A stretch of DNA of 53,141 nucleotides from NCED01 sp035493955 (GCA_035493955.1 DATJHI010000024.1:1-53141), one strand, 5' to 3'. Counted from the stretch's first letter, positions 15,858-25,018 are shown. Notes: generated from the letters alone by a model not told the origin. Program-made: numbers and translations.

Positions 15858-16682
15858 ATGGTGCGTTTCCCTGACGGCGCGGCCGTCCCCGCGCTCGGAC
15901 TGGGCACGTGGCGCATGGGCGAGGATCCCCGGGCGAAGAGCCGGGAGACCGAGGCGCTGCGCAAAGGCGTCGAGCTCGGCATGACCCTGGTCGACACGGC
16001 CGAGATGTATGGCGACGGCGCGACCGAGACCTTGCTTGGCCATGCGCTCGAGGGCCTTCGTGACCGTGTCTTCCTGGTCAGCAAGGTCTACCCGCAGAAC
16101 GCCGGCCGGGGCCGCATCGAGAAGGCTTGCGAGGCGAGCCTCCGGCGGATGAGGACGGACCACCTGGACCTCTACCTGTTGCATTGGCGCGGCTCCGTGC
16201 CGCTGGCCGAGACCATCGAGGGCATGCAAGCCCTCGTCGCCGCCGGAAAGATCGCCCGCTGGGGCGTCAGCAACTTCGACCAGTCCGACATGGCCGATCT
16301 GATGAAGGCCGGCGGCGCAGGCTGCGCCGCCAACCAGATCCTCTACAACGTCACCCAGCGCGGACCGGAATTCGCCCTGCTGCCCGATCTCGCCCAGCGA
16401 CACATCCCGGCCATGGCCTATAGCCCGGTCGGCCAGGGCGACCTTCCGACCTCGGGCGCCTTGGCCGCTGTCGCAAGGCGCCATGGCGTCTCGCCCTACC
16501 AGGTCGCCCTGGCCTGGGTCCTGCGCGACCCAAACACGATCGCGATCCCCAAGGCGGCCGAGGTTCGCCATGTCGAGGAGAACCGGCGCGCGGCAGATCT
16601 GGTCCTGACGGGCGAGGACCTCGTGGCCCTCGACGCGGAGTTCGCGCCGCCGACCCGCAAGACGCGGCTCGCCATGCTGTAG
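15858..16682 (+). CDS. aldo/keto reductase
   Basis: 274 residues from ATG 15858. A TTG at 15849 is a real alternative because GGGAGG lies 8 nt before it. The TIM-barrel AKR family features are all visible: LGLGTWRMG, the catalytic Asp and Tyr in DTAEMYGDG, the Lys in LVSKVYP, the His in LYLLHWRG, and the NADPH-binding C-terminal IAIPKAAEVRHVEENR. It reduces aldehydes or ketones using NADPH; the physiological substrate is unknown. It is divergent from the helicase and convergent with the DUF6880 gene. Confidence 0.9.
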   Translation: MVRFPDGAAVPALGLGTWRMGEDPRAKSRETEALRKGVELGMTLVDTAEMYGDGATETLLGHALEGLRDRVFLVSKVYPQNAGRGRIEKACEASLRRMRTDHLDLYLLHWRGSVPLAETIEGMQALVAAGKIARWGVSNFDQSDMADLMKAGGAGCAANQILYNVTQRGPEFALLPDLAQRHIPAMAYSPVGQGDLPTSGALAAVARRHGVSPYQVALAWVLRDPNTIAIPKAAEVRHVEENRRAADLVLTGEDLVALDAEFAPPTRKTRLAML

Positions 16683-16698
16683 CCGCCGCTGGGGCCCA

Positions 16699-17955
16699 TC
16701 AGACCGCGATGGTCTCGGCCTCCGCCGACAGGCGGTCGCAGGTCTTGAAGTCCCGGCGTCTGAAGGCGGCGGCCGCGGCCTTGCGCAACAACAGGTGCGC
16801 GGCCTTCGGAAATCGCCGCCGCAGCTTGGACGACCACAGCTCGGCCGCCTCGGGGTCAACCTGGATTTCGTCCGCCCGCGCCTCGATCATGCGGCTGGCG
16901 TCGGCCAGGGCGGGCCAAGCCATCAGGAACCGAAGGCCCTTTTCGAAGTCCGGGTAGGCGGCGGCGATGGCGAACGCACGGGCCTCGGCCTCGACATCGT
17001 CGAAGTCGGCCAGCCGGCCAATGAAGGCCCGCGCGCGATCCGGCGACAGGGTCCGCTCGAACGAGGCCCAGCGCACGGCCTGAGCGGCGCCGCCGTCGCC
17101 GGCGGCGTCGAGATAGTCGATCCAGACCGTCTCCCATTCCAGGTCCGGCTCCGCGGCCCCTCCCCGTTTCGTCGCCGCCTTTGGCGCCGCGATCCGCAGC
17201 ACCTCGCCGGCCTCGTCTGTCCGCTCCGCCGCCAGGTAGCGGCGTCCTATCTCCGCGGCGACGTGGGGCGCCGACAGGGCCTCATCGGTGTAGGTCGCCC
17301 TGTAGGCGTCTACGTCCAGGGCGGCGTCGGCCAACTGCCGGATCAGCGCGATCCAGCCGGGGACGGCCCCGCGCCGCTCGCTCATGAAGCGCAGCGCCTC
17401 CTTCGCCAGCGCCTGGGAGCTGTTGGTCAGGAGAGCGGGCAGCCAGGCCTTCCAGCCCGACGGGTTCTTGACCAGGCTGTCGACCAGGGCCGCGGCGGAA
17501 GGACCCGGCGCAGCGGCGGCGAGCAGGCCGCCGAGGTCGCCCGCCGCACGCACGAAGACGGCCTCCAGCTCGCCGTTCCGCTCGCGGTAGCGGCGCGTGG
17601 ACTGGCCGGCGGCGTCCATGAAGCGCCAGAACCGGTCGATCGCCGCCGAGGCGTCGAGCGGCGCCAGGCGCGCGATGATCAGGTCACGCAGCGCATCAAG
17701 GTCCCGGATGAACGCCGGCCGGGCGCGCCAGGTGATCTGGCCGCGGCTGGTCTCGAAGGCCCCAAGGCGCTTGTCGATCTCGGCGGCCAGTGGGCCGGGC
17801 CCCTGTTGGGCGGCCAGCTCCATGCGCAGGCGCCGCTTCAGGTCGACCCGGGTCTCCGCGACGCTGACCAGGATTTCCGCAAGCCGCTCGGCGCCGAGTC
17901 CCGCGAGGTTTTCGGCCGTGACCTTCTTCTGACTGCCTGGGCCTGGTCGTTTCAC
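16699..17955 (-). CDS. DUF6880-family protein
   Basis: 418 residues, almost wholly alpha-helical and alanine-rich, with repeats of short helices typical of TPR/HEAT-like solenoids (LGAERLAEILVSVAETRVDL, ERTDEAGEVLRIAAPKA). The overall pattern, from the N-terminal LAxLGAERLAEIL to the C-terminal FPKAAHLLLRKAAAAAF, matches DUF6880 as I recall it from Caulobacterales and rhizobia. No catalytic motif is seen and the function is unknown. It ends 6 bp after the stop of the glycosylase gene on the same strand and is probably co-transcribed with it. Confidence 0.6.
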   Translation of the reverse strand: MKRPGPGSQKKVTAENLAGLGAERLAEILVSVAETRVDLKRRLRMELAAQQGPGPLAAEIDKRLGAFETSRGQITWRARPAFIRDLDALRDLIIARLAPLDASAAIDRFWRFMDAAGQSTRRYRERNGELEAVFVRAAGDLGGLLAAAAPGPSAAALVDSLVKNPSGWKAWLPALLTNSSQALAKEALRFMSERRGAVPGWIALIRQLADAALDVDAYRATYTDEALSAPHVAAEIGRRYLAAERTDEAGEVLRIAAPKAATKRGGAAEPDLEWETVWIDYLDAAGDGGAAQAVRWASFERTLSPDRARAFIGRLADFDDVEAEARAFAIAAAYPDFEKGLRFLMAWPALADASRMIEARADEIQVDPEAAELWSSKLRRRFPKAAHLLLRKAAAAAFRRRDFKTCDRLSAEAETIAV

Positions 17956-17961
17956 CCTGCT

Positions 17962-18648
17962 TTAAATCCCACGGCGCCGCGCAAGCTCCGCCTCAAGGGT
18001 TCGAACTTCGACTTGGTCCTCGGCCGTCGCCTCGGTCGTACGCTTCCGCATCAGGCCGTAATAGCCCCACAGCAGGAGGGCGGCGACGCCTCGATACGGC
18101 CGCCAGGCCTCGGCCACGGCGTAGAGCGCCTTCTCGCCGGCGCGGGCGTCCGATCCTTCGAGCAGGCGATAGCCCTCCTGCAGGGCCACATCGCCGGCGG
18201 GAAAAAAGTCGAGGCGCCCCTCGCAGAACAACAGGTAGGTCTCCGCCGTCCACCGGCCCACGCCGGTGATCGCAGTCAGCCGCGCCACCGCTTCGTCGTC
18301 GGGCAACCCGGGCAGCTCGGCGAAGAGGGGGGCGGCCTCGGCGATGGCCCGCGCATAGCGGATCTTCTGCCGGGACAGCCCGAAGGCGCGCATCTGGGCG
18401 TCGTCGGCGGCCAGGACGCCTTCGGGCGTCAGTTTGCCGCCGAGCCCCGCCTTGAACCGGGCCCAGATCGCCGCGGCCGAGGCGATCGACACCTGTTGGG
18501 CCACGATCTGGTGCACCAGGGCCTCGAACCCGCCTTCGCGGACACGCCATGAGGTCTGGGGGACCAGGGCGTCGGCCTTCGCCAGCAGCGGATCGCCCTT
18601 GGCGAGCTCGCGGCGCGCGGCCAGGATCTCGGTGTCGGTCGGCCCCAT
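17962..18648 (-). CDS. DNA-3-methyladenine glycosylase II-like (AlkA/HhH-GPD)
   Basis: 228 residues. The HhH-GPD fold is clear: FEALVHQIVAQQVSIASA near residue 40, then the helix-hairpin-helix LTAITGVGRWTAETYLLF, followed by the catalytic aspartate in FFPAGDVALQ. It removes alkylated bases such as 3-methyladenine to start base excision repair. It lacks the N-terminal extra domain of E. coli AlkA, as many alphaproteobacterial versions do. It is grouped with the hydrolase and exonuclease III genes on the same strand. Exonuclease III would process the abasic sites it leaves. Confidence 0.9.
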   Translation of the reverse strand: MGPTDTEILAARRELAKGDPLLAKADALVPQTSWRVREGGFEALVHQIVAQQVSIASAAAIWARFKAGLGGKLTPEGVLAADDAQMRAFGLSRQKIRYARAIAEAAPLFAELPGLPDDEAVARLTAITGVGRWTAETYLLFCEGRLDFFPAGDVALQEGYRLLEGSDARAGEKALYAVAEAWRPYRGVAALLLWGYYGLMRKRTTEATAEDQVEVRTLEAELARRRGI

Positions 18649-18657
18649 CGCCCGCGC

Positions 18658-19347
18658 CTAGTGCGACGCTGGCGCGCCAGGGGCCGCGCCCATCCACCGA
18701 ACCGCCGCCTCGAGCGCCGCCGCCAACACCTCGGCGTCCGATCGCCCGCTCTTCTTCGGGACATGGAAGGCATGGTCGGCGTCGGGGATCAATTCGAGGG
18801 TGGCGCGGTCCTTAAGCCCCGCCACGGTCTGCTGCAGCAGGTCGAGCTCGGCGAGCGCATCCTTCGAGCCCTGCAGGAACAGCATGGGGATCTTGATCTC
18901 GGCCAGATGCTCCGCGCGGGTCACGGCCGGCTTGCCCGCCAGGTGCAGGGGAAAGGCGAAGAAGATCAGGCCCCGAACGTCCGCAAGCGGCTCGGCCGCC
19001 TGGGCCTGGGAGGTCATGCGGCCCCCGAAGGAGCGGCCGCCGGCGAACAGGGGCGCGCCGGCGGCGCGTTCGCGCGCGACCGCGGCCGCGGCCCGGACCG
19101 TGGCCTGCGCCACGGCGGGGGCGTCGGGCCGCTTGCCGCCTTTTTCCATGTAGGGGAACTGGTAGCGCAGCGTCCCGACGCCCAGCTCGGCCAGCCCGTC
19201 GGCGATCGCGACCATGGAACGATGGGCCATCCCGGCCCCGGCGCCGTGCGCCAGCGCCAAGGCCGCCCTGGGCCTCGGCGGCGCCTGCCAGAGGCCCGAG
19301 ACCGCGCCCACGTCGGGAACATCGATCAGGAGTGAAGTCATATCCAT
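18658..19347 (-). CDS. alpha/beta hydrolase (KANL3/Tex30, dienelactone hydrolase-like)
   Basis: 229 residues from ATG 19347; a second ATG is two codons on. The family pattern is ALALAHGAGAGMAHRSM (oxyanion region), the nucleophile elbow GGRSFGGRMTS, the acid in LQGSKDALAEL, and the catalytic histidine in DADHAFHVPKKSG. These fit the small cytoplasmic hydrolases of the KANL3/Tex30 type, whose substrates are largely unknown. It lies between the glycosylase and exonuclease III genes on the same strand, in a repair gene block, without evidence that it takes part in repair. Confidence 0.8.
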   Translation of the reverse strand: MDMTSLLIDVPDVGAVSGLWQAPPRPRAALALAHGAGAGMAHRSMVAIADGLAELGVGTLRYQFPYMEKGGKRPDAPAVAQATVRAAAAVARERAAGAPLFAGGRSFGGRMTSQAQAAEPLADVRGLIFFAFPLHLAGKPAVTRAEHLAEIKIPMLFLQGSKDALAELDLLQQTVAGLKDRATLELIPDADHAFHVPKKSGRSDAEVLAAALEAAVRWMGAAPGAPASH

Positions 19348-19388
19348 GACGTCAGCCTAAGGCCTGGGCGCGCCGATTTCGATGGTGG

Positions 19389-20243
19389 TCATCGGCGCGC
19401 GCGCGGGGGCGCGGCGCGGCCTGCCGGCCGGCGGGCGCTGGCGACGGGCGAAGGCTTCCGCGGGGCCCGGGGGCGCGCCACCTCGATCCAGGTCGGGGCG
19501 TGATCGCTGGCCCCCTCCTCTGCGCGTACGGCCCGGCTGACGCCGGCCGCGGTGAGCTGCGGCGCGAGCTCAGGGCTGAGCAGCAGATGGTCAAGGCGCA
19601 TGCCCTTGTCGTTCGGCCATCGGTGGCGCAGGTAGCCCCAAAAGGTCCAGAGCGGCCCGTCGGGCTGCAGCGTCCGCAGCGCGTCGGTCCAGCCCTGGTC
19701 GAGAAGCCGCCGGTAGGCCGCCCGGGTTTCCGGCTGCAGAAGGGCGTTGGCCTGCTCATGGTGGCCTGGCCAGATGTCGGCCTCGGTCGGCACGACGTTG
19801 TAGTCGCCGGCGAGCACGACCGGCGCCTGCGCCGCCATCAGCGTCGCGGCGTGGGCGATCAGCCGCTCGAACCAGGCCAGCTTGTAGGCGAACTTGGGTC
19901 CGGGCTGGGGATTGCCGTTCGGCAGATAGATCGAGGCGACCAGGACGCCGTTGACGGCCGCCTCGATGTAACGGGCCTGATCGTCGGCGGGATCGCCCGG
20001 CAGCGCCCGGCGGGTGAGCACCGGGGTCGCCCCGCGCGCCAGGATCGCCACGCCGTTCCAGGCCCGCTGGCCCTGCCAGACCGCGCCATAGCCCGCCGAC
20101 TGGATGGCCGTGAGCGGGAAGGCGTTCTGCTCGGCCTTCAGCTCCTGCAGGCAGACCACGTCGGGGCGTTCGGCCGAGAGCCAGTCCACAAGGTTGGCCA
20201 GGCGCTTGTTGACGTTGTTGATGTTGAAGGTGGCGATCCGCAC
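19389..20243 (-). CDS. xthA: exodeoxyribonuclease III
   Basis: 284 residues from ATG 20243. The endonuclease/exonuclease/phosphatase fold is evident: the start MRIATFNINNVNKR, the metal-binding Glu in VVCLQELKAEQ, VLAGDYNVVPTEAD, RLDHLLLSPEL, and the catalytic His in GASDHAPTWIEV. It cleaves abasic sites and degrades 3' ends. The C-terminal 35 residues are a basic Pro/Arg-rich tail (RPRAPRKPSPVASARRP) not found in short homologues and possibly DNA-binding. It is located 7 bp downstream of ligD and is probably co-transcribed with it. Confidence 0.93.
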   Translation of the reverse strand: MRIATFNINNVNKRLANLVDWLSAERPDVVCLQELKAEQNAFPLTAIQSAGYGAVWQGQRAWNGVAILARGATPVLTRRALPGDPADDQARYIEAAVNGVLVASIYLPNGNPQPGPKFAYKLAWFERLIAHAATLMAAQAPVVLAGDYNVVPTEADIWPGHHEQANALLQPETRAAYRRLLDQGWTDALRTLQPDGPLWTFWGYLRHRWPNDKGMRLDHLLLSPELAPQLTAAGVSRAVRAEEGASDHAPTWIEVARPRAPRKPSPVASARRPAGRAAPPRARR

Positions 20244-20250
20244 CGCCGCG

Positions 20251-22908
20251 CTAGACCTTGCCGAGCCGCTGGATGGCGTTGGCCAAGGGCCGCTCGCCGT
20301 CGCCGTAGTCCTCCCAGGCCTTCAGCTTTTTCACGAGGGCCGGCACGGTCCGAACGGTGTAGCGGGCGGGATCGAGCCCCGTCTTCACCTGCGCCCAGGT
20401 CAGCGGCATGGACACCGGGGCGCCGGGGCGCCCCCGCGGAGACAAGGGCGCGACCGCGGTCGCCATGCGGTCATTGCGGAGGTAGTCCAGGAAGATGCGC
20501 CCGGTGCGCGCCGTCTTGGCCATGTTGATCAGGTAGCGGCCCGGCGCCTCGGCCGCCATGACCTTGCACACGTCGCGGGCGAAGGCCTTGGCCACGGCCC
20601 AGTCGATGCCTTCGGCGTCCAGCGGGGTGACCACGTGCAGGCCCTTGCCGCCCGTGGTCTTGCAGAAGCTGACCAGGCCCAGCTCTTCGAGGCGGTCGCG
20701 GATCTCACGCGCGCTTTCGATCACCAGGTCGAAGGCGACGTCAGGCGCCGGGTCGAGGTCGAACACCAGCCGGCCGGGCTGCTCCGGCGAGAACGGCTCG
20801 CAATTCCAGGGGTGCAGCTCCAGGGCGCCCGTCTGCGCGGCGGCCACCAAGGCCTCCACCCGGTCGAATTGGATGTAAGGCTTGCGATCCCCCCACACCT
20901 CGACCTCGGTGATCAGCGCGGACTGGCCCTTGGCGGCATGGCGCTGGAAGAACTTCTGTTGGCCGTTGATGCCGTCGGGCATGCGGATCATCGAACAGGG
21001 CCGGCCCTTCACATGGGGCAGCATCCACTCGCCTACGGCCTCGTAATACTGCGCCAGCTCCAGCTTGGTGACGGGCTTGCCGTCGTGAGCGTCGGGCCAC
21101 AGCGGCTTGTCCGCGTGGCTGATGGTGACGCCGAGGACCGGGACCGATCCACGGGGGATGACGCTGGTCGTGCGGACGGTGGTCGCCGGCGCCTTCAGCT
21201 CGGTCGTCGGAGCCGGCGCGGCCGTCTCCGCCTCGACTTCCGCGGCTGGCTTGTCCTCGCGCAGGCCCTTGAACGAGGCTTGGCGCAAGACGCCGTCGCC
21301 GGTGAAGCCGGCGTACTGGATCTCCGCCACGAGCTCGGGCCTCACCCAATGCACGCCTGGAGCCTTCTTCGGCGCGGACTTGCCCTTGAAGGGGCTGACG
21401 TCGGTCTCCAGCGCCTTCAGCTTGGGAAGAAGCCGGCTGACCACGTCGCGCCCGAAACCGGTGCCGACCCGGCCAACATGGATCAGCTCGCCGTCCCGGT
21501 TCACGCCGGCGATCAGCGAGCGGAAGCTGTCGCCCGTCGTCGTCCAGCCGCCGATCACCACCTCGTGGCCGGCGCGGCACTTGGACTTGGCCCAGGTCTC
21601 GCCGCGCCCCGATTGGTAGGGCGCGTCGAGGCGCTTGGAGACGATGCCTTCCAAGCCCATACGGCAGGCCGACAACAGCACAGCGTCGCCGGCGGTGATG
21701 AAATGGTCGACGTAGCGAATAATGGCCGGCGCATCCTGCACGTGGATCTCGAGCCGCGCCTTGCGCTCGGTCAGCGGCAAGGGGCGCAAGTCCTCCTTGC
21801 CGTCGAACATCAGATCGAAGACGAAGAACACCAGGTCCTGGGTCCTGGCGTCGGAGATCGCCGCCTGCAGGGCCGAAAAGTCCGGGGCGCCGGTGTGGTC
21901 CAGCGCGACGACCTCGCCGTCGATGATCCCGTCCCCCAGTTTTGCCCCGGCCGCGACGATCTCCGGAAACTTAGAGGACCAGTCCAGGCCCTTGCGCGAC
22001 AGGAGTGTCGCCTTCCCGCCGGCCGTGCGCAGCTGCATGCGATAGCCGTCGAACTTGATCTCGTGGGCCCAGCCCGGACCAGCCGGCGGCTTGTCCAGCA
22101 GCCTGGTGAGCTGGGGTTCGACGAAGACCGGCAGATGGGCCACCGTCTTGGTCTTGGCGGTTGCGGTGTTCGCTTTGGTCGGAGCGACCAGCCCGGCCGG
22201 CGCACTGTCGTCGCGATGGCTCTGCCAGACCGATCCTGCGGCCGCACCCTGACCGGTCATGAAGGGCGTCGCCCCCCTCCCCTTGCCGTTGGCGATCTCC
22301 GTCATGGTGCGGCCGGAGGCGACGGATCGATCGTCGTCGGTCGGTCCTGTGGCGTTGCCCTCCACCGCGCCTTCGTCGCGGTGTTTGATCAGGAGCCAGC
22401 TGGCCCTGCCCCGGCTGTCGCGCTTGGTCCGCACCAGGACCCAGGAGCCGTGCATCCGCCGGCCTTCCATGACGAACTTCAGCTCGCCTTTGGCCAAGGC
22501 CTGGCCGATCTTCTCGAAGCCCTTCTCGGGCGCCCAGTAGCCGCGGTCCCACAGCATCACGGTGCCGCCGCCATACTGGCCTTTCGGGATCGTGCCCTCA
22601 AAGTCGCCGTAGTCGAGCGGGTGGTCCTCGACCTCCATCGCCATACGGCGGTCCTTGGGATCCAGCGACGGCCCTTTCGGCACGGCCCAGGAGCGGAACG
22701 TCCCCTCATCTTCGAGGCGCAGGTCGAAGTGCAGGTGGCTGGCGGCGTGCTTCTGGATCACGAAGCGCAACATCTTGGACGGAACGACCTTGGCGTCCTT
22801 GCCCGACGGCTCGCCGGTTCGCGAGAAGTCCCGCATCTCCTGGTATTTAGCGAGCTTGGTCGCGGCCACGGGCTTGCTCCGACTCAGGATACGATCGTCA
22901 ACGAACAT
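20251..22908 (-). CDS. ligD: NHEJ DNA ligase D (phosphoesterase, ligase, polymerase)
   Basis: 885 residues from ATG 22908; the frame stays open upstream to 23283, but that part has no family similarity. The domain order is the PE, LIG, POL arrangement. The 3'-phosphoesterase (about 25-175) has HAASHLHFDLRLE. The ligase (about 260-560) has the nucleotidyl-lysine in HEIKFDGYR (Lys285). The primase-polymerase (about 595-870) has KGRPCSMIRMPDG and FDLDPAPDV, which includes the catalytic aspartates. It rejoins double-strand breaks together with Ku, encoded at 23670. A linker of about 85 residues between PE and ligase is longer and lower in complexity than usual. The gene is divergent from the DUF5961 gene. 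Confidence 0.95.
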   Translation of the reverse strand: MFVDDRILSRSKPVAATKLAKYQEMRDFSRTGEPSGKDAKVVPSKMLRFVIQKHAASHLHFDLRLEDEGTFRSWAVPKGPSLDPKDRRMAMEVEDHPLDYGDFEGTIPKGQYGGGTVMLWDRGYWAPEKGFEKIGQALAKGELKFVMEGRRMHGSWVLVRTKRDSRGRASWLLIKHRDEGAVEGNATGPTDDDRSVASGRTMTEIANGKGRGATPFMTGQGAAAGSVWQSHRDDSAPAGLVAPTKANTATAKTKTVAHLPVFVEPQLTRLLDKPPAGPGWAHEIKFDGYRMQLRTAGGKATLLSRKGLDWSSKFPEIVAAGAKLGDGIIDGEVVALDHTGAPDFSALQAAISDARTQDLVFFVFDLMFDGKEDLRPLPLTERKARLEIHVQDAPAIIRYVDHFITAGDAVLLSACRMGLEGIVSKRLDAPYQSGRGETWAKSKCRAGHEVVIGGWTTTGDSFRSLIAGVNRDGELIHVGRVGTGFGRDVVSRLLPKLKALETDVSPFKGKSAPKKAPGVHWVRPELVAEIQYAGFTGDGVLRQASFKGLREDKPAAEVEAETAAPAPTTELKAPATTVRTTSVIPRGSVPVLGVTISHADKPLWPDAHDGKPVTKLELAQYYEAVGEWMLPHVKGRPCSMIRMPDGINGQQKFFQRHAAKGQSALITEVEVWGDRKPYIQFDRVEALVAAAQTGALELHPWNCEPFSPEQPGRLVFDLDPAPDVAFDLVIESAREIRDRLEELGLVSFCKTTGGKGLHVVTPLDAEGIDWAVAKAFARDVCKVMAAEAPGRYLINMAKTARTGRIFLDYLRNDRMATAVAPLSPRGRPGAPVSMPLTWAQVKTGLDPARYTVRTVPALVKKLKAWEDYGDGERPLANAIQRLGKV

Positions 22909-22989
22909 TGAGACGACACGATCCAAGTCCGCCGTGCAGCCGGTGAATCCTTTCCGCGCGGCGCCCGTTGGGCGACCAGGAGACCACTC

Positions 22990-23226
22990 ATGTCCCAAGC
23001 CGCCGAGACCCGCCAGTTCAGCGTCCATGCTCGCCACGTCGACGCGCATCACGCCCGCACCCTGGCGGAACGGTCGTTCGAGGCGGCGGCAGTGGCGTAT
23101 GTGGAGGACCTGCACGACGTGGGCGACGGGGGCGAGATCAGCGTCATCGTCCGCGAGCTCGACAGCGGCCATGAGCACTGTTTCCGCATCGATCTCGAGT
23201 CCGGTGAAGCGGCGCCCTGCGCCTGA
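22990..23226 (+). CDS. DUF5961-family small protein
   Basis: 78 residues, with ATG 22990 behind AGGAG (7-nt spacing). It is acidic and histidine-rich at the N-terminus (FSVHARHVDAHHARTLAE), then VAYVEDLHDVGDGGEISVIV and ELDSGHEHCFRIDLESG. I recall this family (DUF5961) near Ku/LigD genes in Caulobacterales and relatives, but its function is unknown. It is divergent from ligD, with about 80 bp between them. A role in NHEJ is only suggested by the neighbourhood. Confidence 0.6.
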   Translation: MSQAAETRQFSVHARHVDAHHARTLAERSFEAAAVAYVEDLHDVGDGGEISVIVRELDSGHEHCFRIDLESGEAAPCA

Positions 23227-23301
23227 GCGGCCAGCCGGTCCCGGCGCATCCGCAGCGAGGCGACAAGGCCGCTGGGCCGCCAACCAAGTGTTGGGACAGG
23301 A

Positions 23302-23595
23302 TCAACCTGCTGCCGAACCCGTCATGTCCGGCTTGCCCAGGACTGGCGGTCCTCCTCGGCCCAGGTGGGTGATCACCAGGTCCTCGCCCTCGCAGGCGCC
23401 GGCGACATCCAGCGATCCCGGACGTGACCGAAAGCGCCCGTGATTGGCGGCATTGGTCGCGAGCTCGTGGGGGGCCAGGGGGACGCCGTGGCCGACGCCC
23501 ATCCGGGCGACGGTGACGCGGAGGCGTCCGGCAAACGCCCCTGCCTTGACCGCCGCTGCGTCGGGTGACCCCTTCGAGCGCGACGCCGAGCCCAC
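23302..23595 (-). pseudogene. fragment of an HWE-type histidine kinase
   Basis: This 97-residue frame keeps part of the ATP-binding region of HWE-family sensor kinases: the N-box LAPHELATNAANHG, then LDVAGACEGEDLVITHLGRGGPPV, the counterpart of the usual W.E.GGPPV. The dimerisation/phospho-acceptor region upstream and the G boxes downstream are missing or degraded. It sits between the DUF5961 and ku genes, antisense to both. I read it as a decayed remnant, not an active gene. Confidence 0.5.
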
Positions 23596-23669
23596 AGCCG
23601 AACGAATCCCCGCCCTGGTTCGTTGACTCGGGTCGCCGCGGCCTGCGCCACGCCGCCGGAGGATTTGAC

Positions 23670-24539
23670 ATGGCTTACCGACCCACCTGGCAGGGACACC
23701 TGAAGCTGTCGCTCGTGACCTGCCCGGTCGCGCTCTACACCGCGATCAATTCCGGCGGCGACGTCCACTTCAACCTGATCAATCCGAAGACCAACAACCG
23801 CATCAAGATGATCACGACCGACCCGGACACCGGGCCGATCGACCGGGCCGATCTGGTCAAGGGTTATGAGGTGTCCAAGGGCGAATATATCCTGCTGACC
23901 AATGACGAGATTGCCTCGGTCAAGCTGGAGAGCACCAAGACCATCGAGATCGAGCGTTTCGTCGCCGGCGACGAGATCGACCGGCTTTATTGGGACAATC
24001 CCTACTTCCTCGCCCCCGACGGCAAGCTGGCCCAGGAGGCTTTCGGAGTCATCCGCACGGCGATGGAAAAGTCTGGCCAGATCGCACTCGGGCGTGTCGT
24101 GATCGGCACCCGCGAGCGCATCCTGGCGCTGGAGCCGCGCGGCAAGGGCATCCTTGCCTACACCATCCGCACCGACGCGGAGGTCCGCAAACCTGACGAA
24201 ATCTTCGACGCCATCAGCGACAAGGCCGCCGACCCGGCGATGATCTCGATCGCCGAGAAGATCATCGAGCAGCAGGAAGGCCCGTTCGACCCCAGCCTGT
24301 TCGTCGATCGCTATGAGGAAGCGCTCAAAGCGCTGATCGAGGACAAGAAGAAGGGCCACAAGCCGGCCAAGGTGGCCGAACCGGAAGACACCAACGTGGT
24401 CGACCTGATGTCGGCCCTGCGCGCGAGTCTGAGCGCCAAGGGTAAGGGCGACAAATCCGAGCCTCCCAGGGCCACGGCCAAGGGCAAGACCCCGAAGGAC
24501 GCGCCGACGCACAAGCCGCGCGCCCGCAAGGCGAGCTGA
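23670..24539 (+). CDS. ku: Ku protein, bacterial non-homologous end joining
   Basis: 289 residues from ATG 23670 with GGAGGA upstream. It begins with the hallmark WQGHLKLSLVTCPVALY and continues through FNLINPKTNNRIK, VKGYEVSKGEYILLT, ERFVAGDEIDRLYWDNPYFL and ILALEPRGKGILAYTIR, the ring-forming Ku core. The C-terminal tail (about 255-289) is lysine-rich (AKGKGDKSEPPRATAKGK). Such tails in bacterial Ku contact DNA or LigD. It binds DNA ends and recruits LigD, encoded in the opposite direction at 20251-22908. Length and motifs are normal. Confidence 0.95.
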   Translation: MAYRPTWQGHLKLSLVTCPVALYTAINSGGDVHFNLINPKTNNRIKMITTDPDTGPIDRADLVKGYEVSKGEYILLTNDEIASVKLESTKTIEIERFVAGDEIDRLYWDNPYFLAPDGKLAQEAFGVIRTAMEKSGQIALGRVVIGTRERILALEPRGKGILAYTIRTDAEVRKPDEIFDAISDKAADPAMISIAEKIIEQQEGPFDPSLFVDRYEEALKALIEDKKKGHKPAKVAEPEDTNVVDLMSALRASLSAKGKGDKSEPPRATAKGKTPKDAPTHKPRARKAS

Positions 24540-24631
24540 GGCGCCGACTTCGGCCAGGCCCACGTGGATGGTCGACCGCCAGGGCGCGGGCGCGTGGGCT
24601 TCAGCGGACGACCCCAGCCGAAGGACATCAG

Positions 24632-24901
24632 ATGAGCGACAACCCGAAGATCGATCCCAAGCCGACGTTCTCAGTCGATGAAACGCAACCGGCTTCGGCG
24701 GTGGCCGAGCACCAGGCGCTCTCCGAACGCGAAGACGGCGTGAACCGGGGTGGTCGCGAAGCGGACCCCACGCCGAGCAGGCCCGGCCAGGCCGACGCCT
24801 ATCCCACGATCGTCCTGGCCGCCGACGAGCAGCAGCCCGTCTCGGCGGACGCCGAGCATAAGGCTCTGTCTGAGCGCGAAGACGGGACCAATCGCGGCTA
24901 A
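24632..24901 (+). CDS. small acidic protein with an internal duplication
   Basis: 89 residues, with ATG 24632 behind AAGGAC (6-nt spacing). Two halves repeat: DETQPASAVAEHQALSERED-GVNRG and DEQQPVSADAEHKALSERED-GTNRG, separated by about 25 residues. The protein is hydrophilic and probably disordered. I do not recognise the family. It lies 92 bp downstream of ku on the same strand and could be a stress- or repair-linked peptide, but nothing in the sequence shows this. Confidence 0.6.
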   Translation: MSDNPKIDPKPTFSVDETQPASAVAEHQALSEREDGVNRGGREADPTPSRPGQADAYPTIVLAADEQQPVSADAEHKALSEREDGTNRG

Positions 24902-25018
24902 CCGGCTCAGAGGTCAATCGCGCCCGGGTTCGGCCGGATGGGCCAGATCCATGGCTTGGCGTGTCGCGGACGAACCGTCGAGGCAGCGGTTCAAGAGCCC
25001 GACCAGGCTCCCGCCGGC

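Noticed and set aside
20104..22911. 935-codon open frame antisense to ligD
   Set aside because: It mirrors ligD on the other strand, lacks any recognisable domain, and such frames are expected opposite GC-rich genes.
22909..23283. 125-codon upstream extension of the ligD frame
   Set aside because: No LigD similarity, and it would overlap the DUF5961 gene, which has its own good ribosome binding site.
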